From: a virus
DNA length: 44,294 bases
Reading direction: 5' to 3' (one strand)
Virus record (IMG/VR): IMGVR_UViG_3300043419_003048
Location: 1 to 44,294 of that record
The notes beneath the pieces are model-generated. The model saw nothing but the letters and a program-made list of their open reading frames with translations, was not told the DNA's origin and did no database searches. How positions within the stretch are numbered: position 1 is the first letter of the stretch; every line of letters starts with the position of its first letter. The position numbers and the translations under genes are program-made. Shown here piece by piece: positions 31,944 through 40,952 of the stretch.

Positions 31944-32300
31944 ATGGCCAATATCGTCTGGCCCTCGAGCCTCCCGCAGCGCCCGACCGTCGGCGGGTAC
32001 CAGGAGCGCTTTGCTGACACGGTCTTGCGCACGGCCATGGAAACTGGGGCCGCCAAGACCCGGCGCCGCTTCACGGCAGCGCCACGCCAGATCGAGGTGA
32101 CCTTCCGCGTCAACGCGGCGCAGGCCTCCACCCTGAAAACCTTCTTCGAAGACACGACCGCCGGTGGCGCCTTGCCCTTTGAATGGGCGCACCCGCGCGA
32201 GGGGACGTCAGCGGAGTTTCGTTTCGTCGAAGCGCCCCGCGTTTCGGCTGTCACGGGGACGCTGTTTTCGATCGCGATCAAACTGGAGCAGATGCCGTGA
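31944..32300 (+). CDS. Minor tail protein (lambda gpM-like)
   Basis: 118 residues. A compact beta protein (IVWPSSLPQRPTVGGYQERFADTVLRTAMETG; KTRRRFTAAPRQIEVTFRVN; LPFEWAHPREGTSAEFRFVEAP) at the place of lambda M, directly after the tape measure. It would form part of the tail tip. No enzyme motif. The assignment rests on order and the fold pattern. Confidence 0.72.
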   Translation: MANIVWPSSLPQRPTVGGYQERFADTVLRTAMETGAAKTRRRFTAAPRQIEVTFRVNAAQASTLKTFFEDTTAGGALPFEWAHPREGTSAEFRFVEAPRVSAVTGTLFSIAIKLEQMP

Positions 32301-32764
32301 GGACGATATCGCCCGAAGCACGGTCGGCGGCGCATGCCGAATCCTCCGACAAGGCCTGGCTCGTCCTGCTTGAAATCACGGCGACAAGTCTTTCAACGCC
32401 CATCCGTGTCGCCAATGACAATGTCGATGTCATTCATCAAGGCTGGACCTTCATTGGCTATCCCTTCGAGGTGGAACTGCCGCCCGAAAGTCAGGACCGC
32501 CCGATGATCGCGCGCATCCGCATCGACAATACGGAGCGGCTGATCGTGAACGAAGTCCGCACCATCAGCGAGCCTCCAAGCGTGACGCTTCGCGTGGTCC
32601 TGGCCGACCAGCCCGATGTGATCGAGGTCGAATATGCGGGCATGCGGCTGCGCAATGTCACCTGGGACGCCGGTGAGATCTCGGGCGACCTGGTCTACGA
32701 GGACATCCTCTCCGAGCCTGTCTGCGAGCAAATGACGCCGGCGCGATTTCCGGGGGCGTTCTGA
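32297..32764 (+). CDS. DUF1833 family minor tail protein (lambda gpL-like position)
   Basis: 155 residues, GTG at 32297 overlapping the previous stop; a longer frame upstream only covers the previous gene. Beta-rich with the DUF1833 look: LVLLEITATSLSTPIRVAND, NVDVIHQGWTFIGYPFEVELP, ARIRIDNTERLIVNEVRTI, and an ending with DLVYEDILSEPVCEQMTPARFPG. It is a tail-tip component; family evidence is good. Confidence 0.82.
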   Translation: MRTISPEARSAAHAESSDKAWLVLLEITATSLSTPIRVANDNVDVIHQGWTFIGYPFEVELPPESQDRPMIARIRIDNTERLIVNEVRTISEPPSVTLRVVLADQPDVIEVEYAGMRLRNVTWDAGEISGDLVYEDILSEPVCEQMTPARFPGAF

Positions 32765-33180
32765 TGACGGAATTGCCCGACTGGGTCTCCGCCTATGTCG
32801 GCCTGCCCTTCAAGGAGGGTGGGCGCAATCGGGACGGGCTCGACTGCTACGGGCTGCTGCGGCTCGTCATCAACGAGCGCTTCGGCGGCGCCGTGCCGGA
32901 ATACGAGGGCATTGCCTACCGACCCGGCGAGGACAGTAGCCTGCTTGCCGCGCTGATGGATGAACGGATCCGCCTCTGGCGCCCGATCGCCATCGGGGAG
33001 GAGCAACCCGGCGACGGCGTTCTGCTGCGCGTCATGGGGCGCCCCATTCATGTCGGCGTCGTCGTGGCGCCCGGCTTCATGCTCCACATCGAAAAGAACT
33101 GCGACAGCATCCTCGAACGGTTCACGACTGCCTCCCGCTGGGAAAAACGCCTCCTTGGGTTCTACCGCCATGCCGCTTGA
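32764..33180 (+). CDS. NlpC/P60-type tail-tip peptidase (lambda gpK-like)
   Basis: 138 residues. The cysteine-peptidase triad is visible: Cys28 in RDGLDCYGLLR, His96 in RPIHVGVVV and His108 in MLHIEKN. The enzyme family cleaves gamma-D-glutamyl-diamino acid bonds in peptidoglycan. In the tail tip it would open a path through the wall during DNA entry. It shares a base with the gene before and overlaps the J-like gene by 11 bases. Confidence 0.9.
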   Translation: MTELPDWVSAYVGLPFKEGGRNRDGLDCYGLLRLVINERFGGAVPEYEGIAYRPGEDSSLLAALMDERIRLWRPIAIGEEQPGDGVLLRVMGRPIHVGVVVAPGFMLHIEKNCDSILERFTTASRWEKRLLGFYRHAA

Positions 33181-36100
33181 TGCCACGCAGTTCGATACGC
33201 AGCTGCGCTGGACACTTGTCGCGCGCCCCTTTTCCACCGAGCGGGAGGAGCGCTTTGCGCCGGTCGGCCTCAGCCTTGCGCAGATGCTCGAAGCCTCGGA
33301 CCTGCCGCAGCGCTACTGGCCCTATCTGCAGGTCTTTGTCGATGACGAGGAGGTACCGCGCGATTGGTGGGCCCGAGTTCGCCCCAAGCCCAATGCGCGG
33401 CTCTTTGTACGGGTCAACGCCATGGGCGGCGGTGGCGGTGGAGGCAAGAACCCGCTCGCTATCATCGGCGCCATTGCGGTCATCGCCTTTGCAGCCTGGG
33501 CAGCGCCAGCGCTCACGGCGGCGCTCTTTGGCGTCAACGTTGCTGCCGTCAATGCGGCAGGCGTCTTTACCGCCATGGGGCTCACCAAGCTCGTCATCGC
33601 CGGCGCCATCACCATGGTGGGCTCGCTGCTGGTCAATGCGATCGCGCCGACGCCCAATCCATCCCTGCGCGGCAATGATGCAGGGCTTTCGACACCGACC
33701 TACGCCATCACGGGGACGACCAATCGCCTCAACCCTTACGGCCCAATTCCCCGCGTCTATGGCACACGGCGGCTTTTCCCAATCCTGGCCGCAAAGCCCT
33801 ACACCGAGACCATCGGCAATGAGCGCTACATGCGCCTGCTCTTGCTCGTGGGTTATGGCCCCCTCAAGATCGAAGATATCCGGATCGGGTCAACGCCGCT
33901 CTCGGCCTTTGATGGCGCAGAAGTCGAAATCCGTGAGGGCTGGCCGAGCGATCAGCCGATCACCCTCTACACACAGCGTATCGAGGAGGACGCAGTCTCC
34001 ATCGCGCTGACAGCCTCGGGCGGCTGGCGCACCATCACCTCAAGGCCTGATGCGCGCGAGATCAATCTCGACCTTTCCTTCGATCGGGGGCTCGCCTTTT
34101 TCAACGATCAGGGCGGGCGTTCCAACGCGACGGTGGAATTCGATGCGGAATACCGCGAAGTCGGCGCCGCGGGTTGGCAGCCGATCCCCTGGAAAGCCGG
34201 TGGTGATGCGGGCTTTGAGACCGCCGGCAAGATTACGATTGTCGATTCCTCTTCCTCCCCGGTACGACGGGGTGGACGCTTTGACACGCCGGAGATCGGC
34301 CAATACGAAATCCGTCTGCGCCGGACCACGGCGGACGCCACCAACCCACGGCTGATCGACACCGTCACGCTCTCGGCGCTGCGCACCATCACCAACGACG
34401 CGCCCGTCACCATGACGGGTCTCGCCATGGTGGCGCTGCGGCTCAAGGCCTATGAGCAGATCAACAACCAGCTGCAGCAGATCAGCTGCCTTGCGAGTTC
34501 TTACCTGGAGGTGTGGAACGGCTCGAATTGGTCCTGGCAACTGACCCGCAATCCTGCCTGGGCCTATTGCGACATGCTGCGCCGGCGCGGCAACACGCGG
34601 CTTATCGGCGATGAGCGCATCGATCTGACTGCAATCCGCGCCTGGGCGGAGGCCTGTGAGACGCCAGCGCAGGATGGGCAGCCGAAATGGACTTTTGATG
34701 GCATCGTCGAAGGCGGTTCCGTCGTCGAGGCGCTGCGAGACATCGCCTCCCATGCGCGTGCGCGCTACGGCATTCGCGACGGCAAGCACTCCGTGGTGCG
34801 CGATATTCCGCAGAGCGTGCCGGTGCTGCACGTAACGCCGCGCAATTCATTCAACTATGTCGGCCGCAAGCAGTTCATTGACCTGCCGCATGCGCTGAAG
34901 GTCCGCTTTATCAATCCGGACAAGGATTGGCAGGAGGATGAGCGGATCGTCTATGCCGATGGCTATAGCGCCGAGAATGCTGCGCGCTTTGAGACCGTCG
35001 ACATGATGGCCTGTACACGCGCCGAACAGGCCTGGCGCGAGGGGCGTTATCATCTGGCAGTGGGTCGCCTTCGGCCAGAGACCCATGAGGTCTATCAGGA
35101 CGTCGAGGCGCTGCGCGCCACCGATGGCGACCTCGTCATGTTCGCCCATGACGTGATCCTGGTCGGTCTGGCGAGCGGGAGGATCAAGGCGCGGATCCTT
35201 GCCGAAGGGCTGGTGACGGGTCTGCTGCTCGATGAACCCGCGCCCATGGAGGCCGGTAAGAATTATGCGCTGCGGGTGCGGCGCGTGGACGGGGCGAGTC
35301 AGGTGCTACCGCTGAACACGGCGCCGGGTGATGCGCGGAGCGTCACGCTGGCCACGCACCTTCCCGAGACATTGGCGCCTGAACCCGGCGACCTCTTTCA
35401 GTTCGGCGAAGCGGGGCGCGAGGCGGCGCCCATGCTGGTCAAAGGGATCGAACCGGGCCCTAACCTTTCCGCCAAGCTGATCCTGATCCCAGCCGCACCC
35501 GGCGTTCACCAAGCCGATACCGGCCCAATCCCGGCATTCGACAGCTACATCACCCGCCCGGCGCAAATTGAACTGGTGCGCCCAGCGCCGCCGGTGATTT
35601 GGACCACCATTTCCGATGAGACCGTGCTGGTGCGCGGGCCCGATGGCAGGTCAGCGCCGCGCATTCTGGTCCGGCTCTACCCCCCTGGCTCCGATGCCAC
35701 CAATGCGCCAGACGGGATCGAAATCCGCTACCGGGAGACCGGCAATACCGGTCCATGGGGCTCAGTGCCGACGCAGCCCGCCGATACGCTGACCGTCGCC
35801 ATTCAGCCGGTCGAGGATGGCAAAAGCTACGATCTGCGCCTGCGCTTTGTGGCTCGGAACGGGATCGCCTCCGACTGGACAGAGGTGCTGGCGCACCAAG
35901 TTGTGGGACGCACTACGCCACCGGCAGATGTCGGCGGCTTTGCCGCGGAACGGCGAGCGGACGGTGTCCAGCTATCATGGGAGCCGGTCTCGGCGCTCGA
36001 TCTTGTCGGCTACGAAATCCGGATGGGCGCATCCTGGGATACCGGGACCATTGTCACCACCCGCCATCGCGGCACGACGCTCTTTGTCGCCCTAGCCGAT

Positions 36101-37291
36101 GCTGGAGAGCGGGTGTTTCACATCAAGGCCGTCGACGAAATCGGCCTTGTGAGCCCTGCGGCCAGTAGCGTCGCGGCGGCCGTCGCACCACCCGACAATG
36201 TGGCGGCGTTCGATGTCATCCCGCAGGGTGACCATGTCCGGGCCTCCTGGGAGCCGGTCGAAGGAACGGGCATCGAATACGAACTTCGCGCAGGAACGAC
36301 CTGGGGCACGGGACGCTTCGTTGGACGGGCCGCCGGCAACCACCTTGTTGCCCTTTGGCCCATCCGCGAAGCGACGGATGAGACCTTCTGGCTCAAGGCC
36401 ATCTCCTCAGCCGGGCTCTATAGCGAGGGCGCCGCCTATGCGACGACAAGGCTGGCGCCGCTCACCGGACGCAACGCCGTGCTGGTTAGCGATCGCCAGG
36501 CGCTGGGATGGCCAGGCGTCACGCAGGGCATGGAGATCATCGGCGGCAATCTGCTCGCCCTTGCGCGCAGCGGCTCGACGACCATCGCGCGCGGCGAATA
36601 TGTCTTTCCCGTCTCCTTCGGGCGGACATGGCGGGCGCGAAACTGGATCGAAGCGCATGTCGGCACGACGCCGGCTGACGACCTGATCTGGGACACTGCG
36701 GGCTTCGCCTGGCAGGATCCGGAGGCCTCGTCTGCTTGGCTGCCACTTGGCGACGTGGACGGGGCGACGCTCCGCAGCCAAATCGCGGTCGAGGCGCCCC
36801 TTGCCAACGATCTAATCGAAGGCTTTCGGCTGGCAGGCGCGCTGACAGGCACACGCGGACAGAACTCGGCGCAGGCACAGAACCTGGCCTATGCGCCGGC
36901 GCGCTTTGATCAGGGGCTGAAGGTCGGAGGTGGGACCAAGGCTGGCTGGTCGATCGCCATCCCCTCGGAATTCTCGACCACCTTCGATGTTCGGCTTGAC
37001 CAGATCCTTGACGAGCCGACCGTCTATCTCGCGCTGACTGGCACTGCCGGCACGCTGCGGCTGATCTGGTCGCCCGAGGATAGCGCCTTTGCGCTGGAGG
37101 ATGATCACGGCCAGCGCGTGACCGCAGCCCTGCTCCGCCGCTCGGGTGACATCATCACCTTCGGTATCTGTCAGACACCGACGACGCGCAGGCTCTTTGT
37201 CGCCTCAGCCCAGACCGGGCTTATCGCATCAGGTGCGGCGCCGCTCGCACCGCTTGGCGCCTTTACCGGCGCGCAGCTTCACCCCGCATAG
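33170..37291 (+). CDS. Host-specificity / tail tip protein (gpI-gpJ-like fusion)
   Basis: 1373 residues from ATG 33170; an upstream in-frame extension is rejected because it lies inside the peptidase gene. Residues 1-85 form a beta-grasp-like part similar to lambda gpI, then a Gly run (GGGGGGG) and a hydrophobic segment (about 94-165), then the J hub (PYGPIPRVYGTRRLFPILAAKPYTE). FnIII-like repeats lie at about 918-1005 and 1006-1097, and a beta-rich end of about 270 residues probably meets the host receptor. In lambda J also carries FnIII repeats. It decides adsorption together with the distal fibre genes that follow. Confidence 0.9.
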   Translation: MPLDATQFDTQLRWTLVARPFSTEREERFAPVGLSLAQMLEASDLPQRYWPYLQVFVDDEEVPRDWWARVRPKPNARLFVRVNAMGGGGGGGKNPLAIIGAIAVIAFAAWAAPALTAALFGVNVAAVNAAGVFTAMGLTKLVIAGAITMVGSLLVNAIAPTPNPSLRGNDAGLSTPTYAITGTTNRLNPYGPIPRVYGTRRLFPILAAKPYTETIGNERYMRLLLLVGYGPLKIEDIRIGSTPLSAFDGAEVEIREGWPSDQPITLYTQRIEEDAVSIALTASGGWRTITSRPDAREINLDLSFDRGLAFFNDQGGRSNATVEFDAEYREVGAAGWQPIPWKAGGDAGFETAGKITIVDSSSSPVRRGGRFDTPEIGQYEIRLRRTTADATNPRLIDTVTLSALRTITNDAPVTMTGLAMVALRLKAYEQINNQLQQISCLASSYLEVWNGSNWSWQLTRNPAWAYCDMLRRRGNTRLIGDERIDLTAIRAWAEACETPAQDGQPKWTFDGIVEGGSVVEALRDIASHARARYGIRDGKHSVVRDIPQSVPVLHVTPRNSFNYVGRKQFIDLPHALKVRFINPDKDWQEDERIVYADGYSAENAARFETVDMMACTRAEQAWREGRYHLAVGRLRPETHEVYQDVEALRATDGDLVMFAHDVILVGLASGRIKARILAEGLVTGLLLDEPAPMEAGKNYALRVRRVDGASQVLPLNTAPGDARSVTLATHLPETLAPEPGDLFQFGEAGREAAPMLVKGIEPGPNLSAKLILIPAAPGVHQADTGPIPAFDSYITRPAQIELVRPAPPVIWTTISDETVLVRGPDGRSAPRILVRLYPPGSDATNAPDGIEIRYRETGNTGPWGSVPTQPADTLTVAIQPVEDGKSYDLRLRFVARNGIASDWTEVLAHQVVGRTTPPADVGGFAAERRADGVQLSWEPVSALDLVGYEIRMGASWDTGTIVTTRHRGTTLFVALADAGERVFHIKAVDEIGLVSPAASSVAAAVAPPDNVAAFDVIPQGDHVRASWEPVEGTGIEYELRAGTTWGTGRFVGRAAGNHLVALWPIREATDETFWLKAISSAGLYSEGAAYATTRLAPLTGRNAVLVSDRQALGWPGVTQGMEIIGGNLLALARSGSTTIARGEYVFPVSFGRTWRARNWIEAHVGTTPADDLIWDTAGFAWQDPEASSAWLPLGDVDGATLRSQIAVEAPLANDLIEGFRLAGALTGTRGQNSAQAQNLAYAPARFDQGLKVGGGTKAGWSIAIPSEFSTTFDVRLDQILDEPTVYLALTGTAGTLRLIWSPEDSAFALEDDHGQRVTAALLRRSGDIITFGICQTPTTRRLFVASAQTGLIASGAAPLAPLGAFTGAQLHPA

Positions 37292-37300
37292 GAGAACATC

Positions 37301-37792
37301 ATGAAGATCGGCTTTGCCGAGCTTCTGGCCCGTCTGGGCCGGAAAGCCGGAACGGACGGCTTTTGCCTGCATGGACGCCTGGAGGCACGGCTCACCAAAC
37401 CCGACGGCTCCGTCATCGTCCGGGTCAAAGACAACCTCATCGTCAATGCGGGCTTTAGCTTCATCGCGCAGTCGGTCGGTCTTTCCACCGGGCGCCCAGG
37501 CGTGATGAGCCATATCGCGGTGGGCACAGGCACGACGGCGGCCGCTGCGGCAAACACCGCCCTGGTGACTGAGCTTGCGCGCAAGGCAGCAACCTTCAGC
37601 CATACGGCGGGCACCAAGGTGTTTCAGTTCGAGGCGACCTTCAATGCGGGTGAGGCAACGGGCGCCATCACTGAGGCTGGCGTGTTCAACGCGGCCAGTG
37701 CCGGCACCATGCTGGATCGCGTCGTTTTCGCGGTCATCAATAAGGGTGCCGACGATACGCTGACGCAGCGCTTTACCTTCACGATGAGCTGA
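37301..37792 (+). CDS. Tail-fibre-associated structural protein
   Basis: 163 residues, good AGGAGA ribosome site. The core VRVKDNLIVNAGFSFIAQSVG and SHIAVGTGTTAAAAANTAL plus GAITEAGVFNA resembles the short phage tail/collar proteins that hold a fibre or contain a conserved GTGTTA motif. It is beta rich without enzymatic motifs. It lies between the host-specificity gene and the lectin-like gene, so a virion role is likely; the exact role is unknown. Confidence 0.7.
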   Translation: MKIGFAELLARLGRKAGTDGFCLHGRLEARLTKPDGSVIVRVKDNLIVNAGFSFIAQSVGLSTGRPGVMSHIAVGTGTTAAAAANTALVTELARKAATFSHTAGTKVFQFEATFNAGEATGAITEAGVFNAASAGTMLDRVVFAVINKGADDTLTQRFTFTMS

Positions 37793-37795
37793 TGC

Positions 37796-38977
37796 GTGCC
37801 GGTCACGATCACCACAACACCAGGTACGGCCTATGTCTGGGCAAATGCGGCCTTCAGCTGGGACGCGACCGAGGCCGGTAAGGCTTGGCAGGACGCCAGC
37901 GCCACAAGCTTTCTCGCTGAAGAAAGCGATGGTTTTCTGCTTGCGCCGTTGGAAGCACGCCTGCCAGTCATCAGTGACAGCGAGAGCCTTGGTCTTGCCG
38001 ATGCGGATGCTTTCGCCGCCACAGCCAGCGTAGCGGAGTCCCTCTCTCTTTCCGAGACCTACATCGATCTCATCGCGTTCATTCTGACGGCTGGGGAGTC
38101 AATCGGCATCGGCGAAACCGCACCGCGCCAAATCACTCAGTCGCCCTTCGCTGAGCTGCTCGGGCTGGTCGACAGCGTGTCAAAGAACCCCATCACTATT
38201 ACCAATGAGACATGGAGCACGCTCGAACAGGATGCCGCCTTAATAGGGCAAGCCATCGCTGAGAGCGCGGAGTTTATTGAACAATCCGCACACGATGCGG
38301 CTACACCCCGAAGCAGCACGCTCACGCTCGGAGAGCTTCGTGGCGCTGAGGCGATCCAGAGCAGCCTTCGCAGCCTCGCCTTCGCGGAGACCTACACTGA
38401 TCTGATTGCCTTCGTCGCGCAGATAGCCGAGCAGATCGCAATTGCAGATGCGCGCGGCAACGTAACCACCAAGCTGTCGTTCGAACAGCTAGCGTTGCTG
38501 GACCGGATCCTTCGCGCCTCAGGGGCCGTCATCGCAGACCTCGCGTTCCGGACCACGGCACTCGATGACGAAGGTTTTGCGGCTCTCATCGCCGAGGCAC
38601 GTCCTCTTGGGTTCAGCGCTTTTCGCGACCTGACACCTGGTGACTACGAATACGCGAATGCGCTTATTCGTTTGGCGCTCGCAGCGCCCAGCACATCGAC
38701 CAGCCGGATCGCGCTGACCGATGCAAAGTTCATCGTGGATGTTCCGGATATCCGGGATCGCGGCACGGTTGCGGTTCCTATCGGCGGACTGACGGTCGCC
38801 TTCAGCCAGCCATTTAATGCACCGCCTGAAGTCCAGGCGACGTTCAAGGGCGGCGCGACCATCGCTGTGCCGCAGATCGGCACGATCACGACGAGCGGGT
38901 TCCAGCTGACCCTCATCAATCCTGCAACCCAATCCTCTGTGGCCGGCAACGCCAGCTGGGCCGCTGAAGGCTACTGA
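37796..38977 (+). CDS. Distal tail protein with an internal duplication and a lectin-like end
   Basis: 393 residues, GTG start. Two copies of a segment (SLSLSETYIDLIAF ... GESIGIGE, about 81-107; SLAFAETYTDLIAF ... AEQIAIAD, about 193-218) lie about 110 residues apart, showing an ancient duplication. The last 70 residues (AFSQPFNAPPEVQATFKGGA, VPQIGTITTSGFQLTLINPA, ASWAAEGY) resemble the H-type lectin domain seen on phage fibres, which binds sugars. It probably helps recognise the host surface. The lectin call is by pattern only. Confidence 0.7.
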   Translation: MPVTITTTPGTAYVWANAAFSWDATEAGKAWQDASATSFLAEESDGFLLAPLEARLPVISDSESLGLADADAFAATASVAESLSLSETYIDLIAFILTAGESIGIGETAPRQITQSPFAELLGLVDSVSKNPITITNETWSTLEQDAALIGQAIAESAEFIEQSAHDAATPRSSTLTLGELRGAEAIQSSLRSLAFAETYTDLIAFVAQIAEQIAIADARGNVTTKLSFEQLALLDRILRASGAVIADLAFRTTALDDEGFAALIAEARPLGFSAFRDLTPGDYEYANALIRLALAAPSTSTSRIALTDAKFIVDVPDIRDRGTVAVPIGGLTVAFSQPFNAPPEVQATFKGGATIAVPQIGTITTSGFQLTLINPATQSSVAGNASWAAEGY

Positions 38978-38988
38978 CCGAGGACCGC

Positions 38989-40053
38989 ATGGCCCAGACC
39001 TATCCCGATATCCCATCGACCAAGGCGGTCCGTGATAGCCGGCAGGATATCCTTGATCGTGACGAGGCGATCCGCTCGGCTTTCTCCGGCACGACCTTTC
39101 CCAGTACCAACTTGGTCGCCGGCATGCTCTGCTTTCGGACCGATTTGGGCCAGCTCTATCAGCTGACCATTGCCTCGCCCGTCACATGGACGCGCGTCCC
39201 GCTTGGTGTGCCTGTTCCGATCTCGCAGGGCGGCACCAACGCAACAGACGCCGCGACAGCACGCAGCAATCTTGGCTTGGCGGCGCTTGCCGTCAAAAAC
39301 ACGGTCGCGGCTTCCGATATCGATAATGCCGCCGTCCAGACCGCCAAGGTCCAGGACGGCGCCGTCACGACGGCAAAGATCGGCGACGCACAGGTCACCA
39401 CGGCCAAGATCGCTGATGCGCAGGTAACGACGGCCAAGGTCGCCGACGGCGCCATCACCAGCGCAAAAATCACGGATGGCGCGATCGCAACAGGTGATCT
39501 TGCAAGCCAGACTATTGCCGACATTCGCGCCGGCGTTGATCTCGGAAGCCGTGTCGCCAAGTCGGGCGATACCATGACCGGAACGCTGACTGCGCCCGGA
39601 CTGGTCTCGACCGGCTCAGTGCGTTCCGGCGCCACCGGCGACAATGCGCGCGCGACCGGGTTCATAATCGCCGACGGGACAGATATCGGCGAGCTCAACC
39701 GCAGCAACCAGTACTACGACGACCGCGTCAACAACTGCTCCGGCTATCTGCCGAACGGCAATTGCTTCGGCAATGGGCTCTGGACACCGCCCAACGGTAA
39801 TTGGTGGACATGGGGATTGGGCTTTAGCCCCGGTAATCCCAGCGGCTTCGATTTCGCGGGCGGCTCCAGCGTCGTCTACCAGGCGGTATCTGTCGGCTTC
39901 GTTTATGCCGGCTACAATCTCGCTGCAGATGAAATCGGCGGCGGTGAGTATCGGCGCAACTTCAACAACTGCAATTGCGGCGGCTTCAACTGCTACTCGA
40001 ACTGCAATTGCAACTGTAATTGCGATTGCAACTGCGCCTGCGGTGACGGCTGA
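38989..40053 (+). CDS. Tail fibre protein with decapeptide repeats and an Asn-Cys-rich C-terminus
   Basis: 354 residues. Residues 79-97 (SQGGTNATDAATARSNLGL) carry the GGT-A-ARxNLGL mark of phage tail fibres. Residues 111-170 are six decapeptides of the form xxDGAVTTAKI, likely a trimeric beta shaft. A globular part follows, with Trp/Gly-rich 260-290. The last 27 residues hold ten Cys (328, 330, 335, 339, 341, 343, 345, 347, 349, 351), eight preceded by Asn; Cys250 and Cys259 are also preceded by Asn. Two radical SAM genes follow, so this tail is the likely substrate. Disulphides or metal binding are alternatives. Confidence 0.85.
   Translation: MAQTYPDIPSTKAVRDSRQDILDRDEAIRSAFSGTTFPSTNLVAGMLCFRTDLGQLYQLTIASPVTWTRVPLGVPVPISQGGTNATDAATARSNLGLAALAVKNTVAASDIDNAAVQTAKVQDGAVTTAKIGDAQVTTAKIADAQVTTAKVADGAITSAKITDGAIATGDLASQTIADIRAGVDLGSRVAKSGDTMTGTLTAPGLVSTGSVRSGATGDNARATGFIIADGTDIGELNRSNQYYDDRVNNCSGYLPNGNCFGNGLWTPPNGNWWTWGLGFSPGNPSGFDFAGGSSVVYQAVSVGFVYAGYNLAADEIGGGEYRRNFNNCNCGGFNCYSNCNCNCNCDCNCACGDG
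39319..39498 (+). repeat. Six 30-base units coding the fibre shaft decapeptide
   Basis: The repeats encode (V/I)xDxxVTTAK-type units in residues 111-170 of the tail fibre: IDNAAVQTAK, VQDGAVTTAK, IGDAQVTTAK, IADAQVTTAK, VADGAITSAK and ITDGAIATGD. The DNA copies (GACGGCGCCGTCACGACGGC and variants) are similar enough for recombination to change shaft length. Confidence 0.85.
39961..40041 (+). repeat. Asn-Cys repeat tract ending the tail fibre
   Basis: The coding stretch is built on AACTGC/AATTGC, each coding Asn-Cys. Asn codons alternate AAC and AAT and Cys codons TGC and TGT, so the codons are mixed although the protein is regular; this fits selection at the protein level. It ends in GDG and a TGA stop at 40051-40053. 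Confidence 0.85.
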
Positions 40054-40064
40054 GGAGCTAGATC

Positions 40065-40949
40065 ATGATCAAGCCATTCACCCGGCACTTCTTCGATCTG
40101 CCTTTGCCGATCCTCGTGCTTGTGCGTCGGGATCGTCGCAAGGTGACCTGTCGAACATTCCGCGAGCTCTCGGCCGATGTGGAGCACGCCAATCCGATCA
40201 CGCGGCAGGAAGCTGAGCGTCTCTTGACTGAGCACGCTGATGTGGGACCCGGCGCCATGTTTCGCCGCCGTCCCATCACCGGTCGTTTCCTGTCATCGAC
40301 GCTCGATGCGCGCATCTTCGAGGAGCTTGGCGGCGTGTGTCTGGATCTGGATGGCACGCTCGGCAAAGGCGAATGGTCCGACCGTTCAAACTGGGTTTTT
40401 CCGCTCGATCACGCAGGCACGCCGCAGGTTCCTTTCAACCGCTTCGTCATGACGCGCGACACCAAGGCACGGACACCAAGATTGCTCGCGACGGCAGGCA
40501 AAAACTGCGCGCTTCAGATCTATGTTCCCTTTGCAAGCTGCGACTTCGACAGCAGCAGTTTCAGTGTCGCACTGCATCGTGATTTCGGCTTAGTCGGCAA
40601 TCTCGATCCCGGCGCCGAGGTGACCTATGCGGACGTCCTCGGGGGCGCTCAGAAGCCCTTCGCAGACATTGCTCTGTCGACTGATGCAATCGACCTGGCG
40701 CCCGATGCCTATGGCACCGTCACGGCGCAGCTCGTGGATGGTGCGGGTAAGGCCATCAGGGATGCAGAGGCGGAGCTTTTCATCGAAGCCACTGGCGGAT
40801 ACCTGCCACAGCAGCGGGCGATGACGAGCAAGGGTAAGACGCAGTTCCGCATCAGCGCGCTTGGCCTCGCTGCCGGTGAGAGCTTTCGGGTCAAGATCGG
40901 CTTTCGGCACTTCAGCAGCGTCGCCGAAGTGAAGGTTCAGGTGGTCTGA
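40065..40949 (+). CDS. Unrecognised protein with an invasin/Ig-like C-terminal domain
   Basis: 294 residues, strong GAGGAG ribosome site. Residues about 1-190 match nothing I recognise; RFLSSTLDARIFEELGGVCLDLDGTLGKG is a conserved-looking segment. The last 85 residues (AYGTVTAQLVDGAGKAIRDAEAELFIEA, GYLPQQRAMTSKGKTQFRISALGLAAGESFRVKI) follow the Big_1/invasin-type Ig pattern. It lies between the Asn-Cys fibre and the first radical SAM gene and is in the same reading frame as that gene, with only a TGA and one codon between. It could be a fibre partner, chaperone or leader-binding protein. Confidence 0.72.
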   Translation: MIKPFTRHFFDLPLPILVLVRRDRRKVTCRTFRELSADVEHANPITRQEAERLLTEHADVGPGAMFRRRPITGRFLSSTLDARIFEELGGVCLDLDGTLGKGEWSDRSNWVFPLDHAGTPQVPFNRFVMTRDTKARTPRLLATAGKNCALQIYVPFASCDFDSSSFSVALHRDFGLVGNLDPGAEVTYADVLGGAQKPFADIALSTDAIDLAPDAYGTVTAQLVDGAGKAIRDAEAELFIEATGGYLPQQRAMTSKGKTQFRISALGLAAGESFRVKIGFRHFSSVAEVKVQVV

Positions 40950-40952
40950 GCC

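Noticed and set aside
39319-40041. Fibre repeats as a CRISPR array
   Set aside because: The units are coding, contiguous and without spacers; there are no cas genes.
40947-40949. The TGA before the first radical SAM gene as a selenocysteine codon
   Set aside because: No SECIS-like hairpin is evident and the protein before it looks complete; readthrough is kept only as a possibility.
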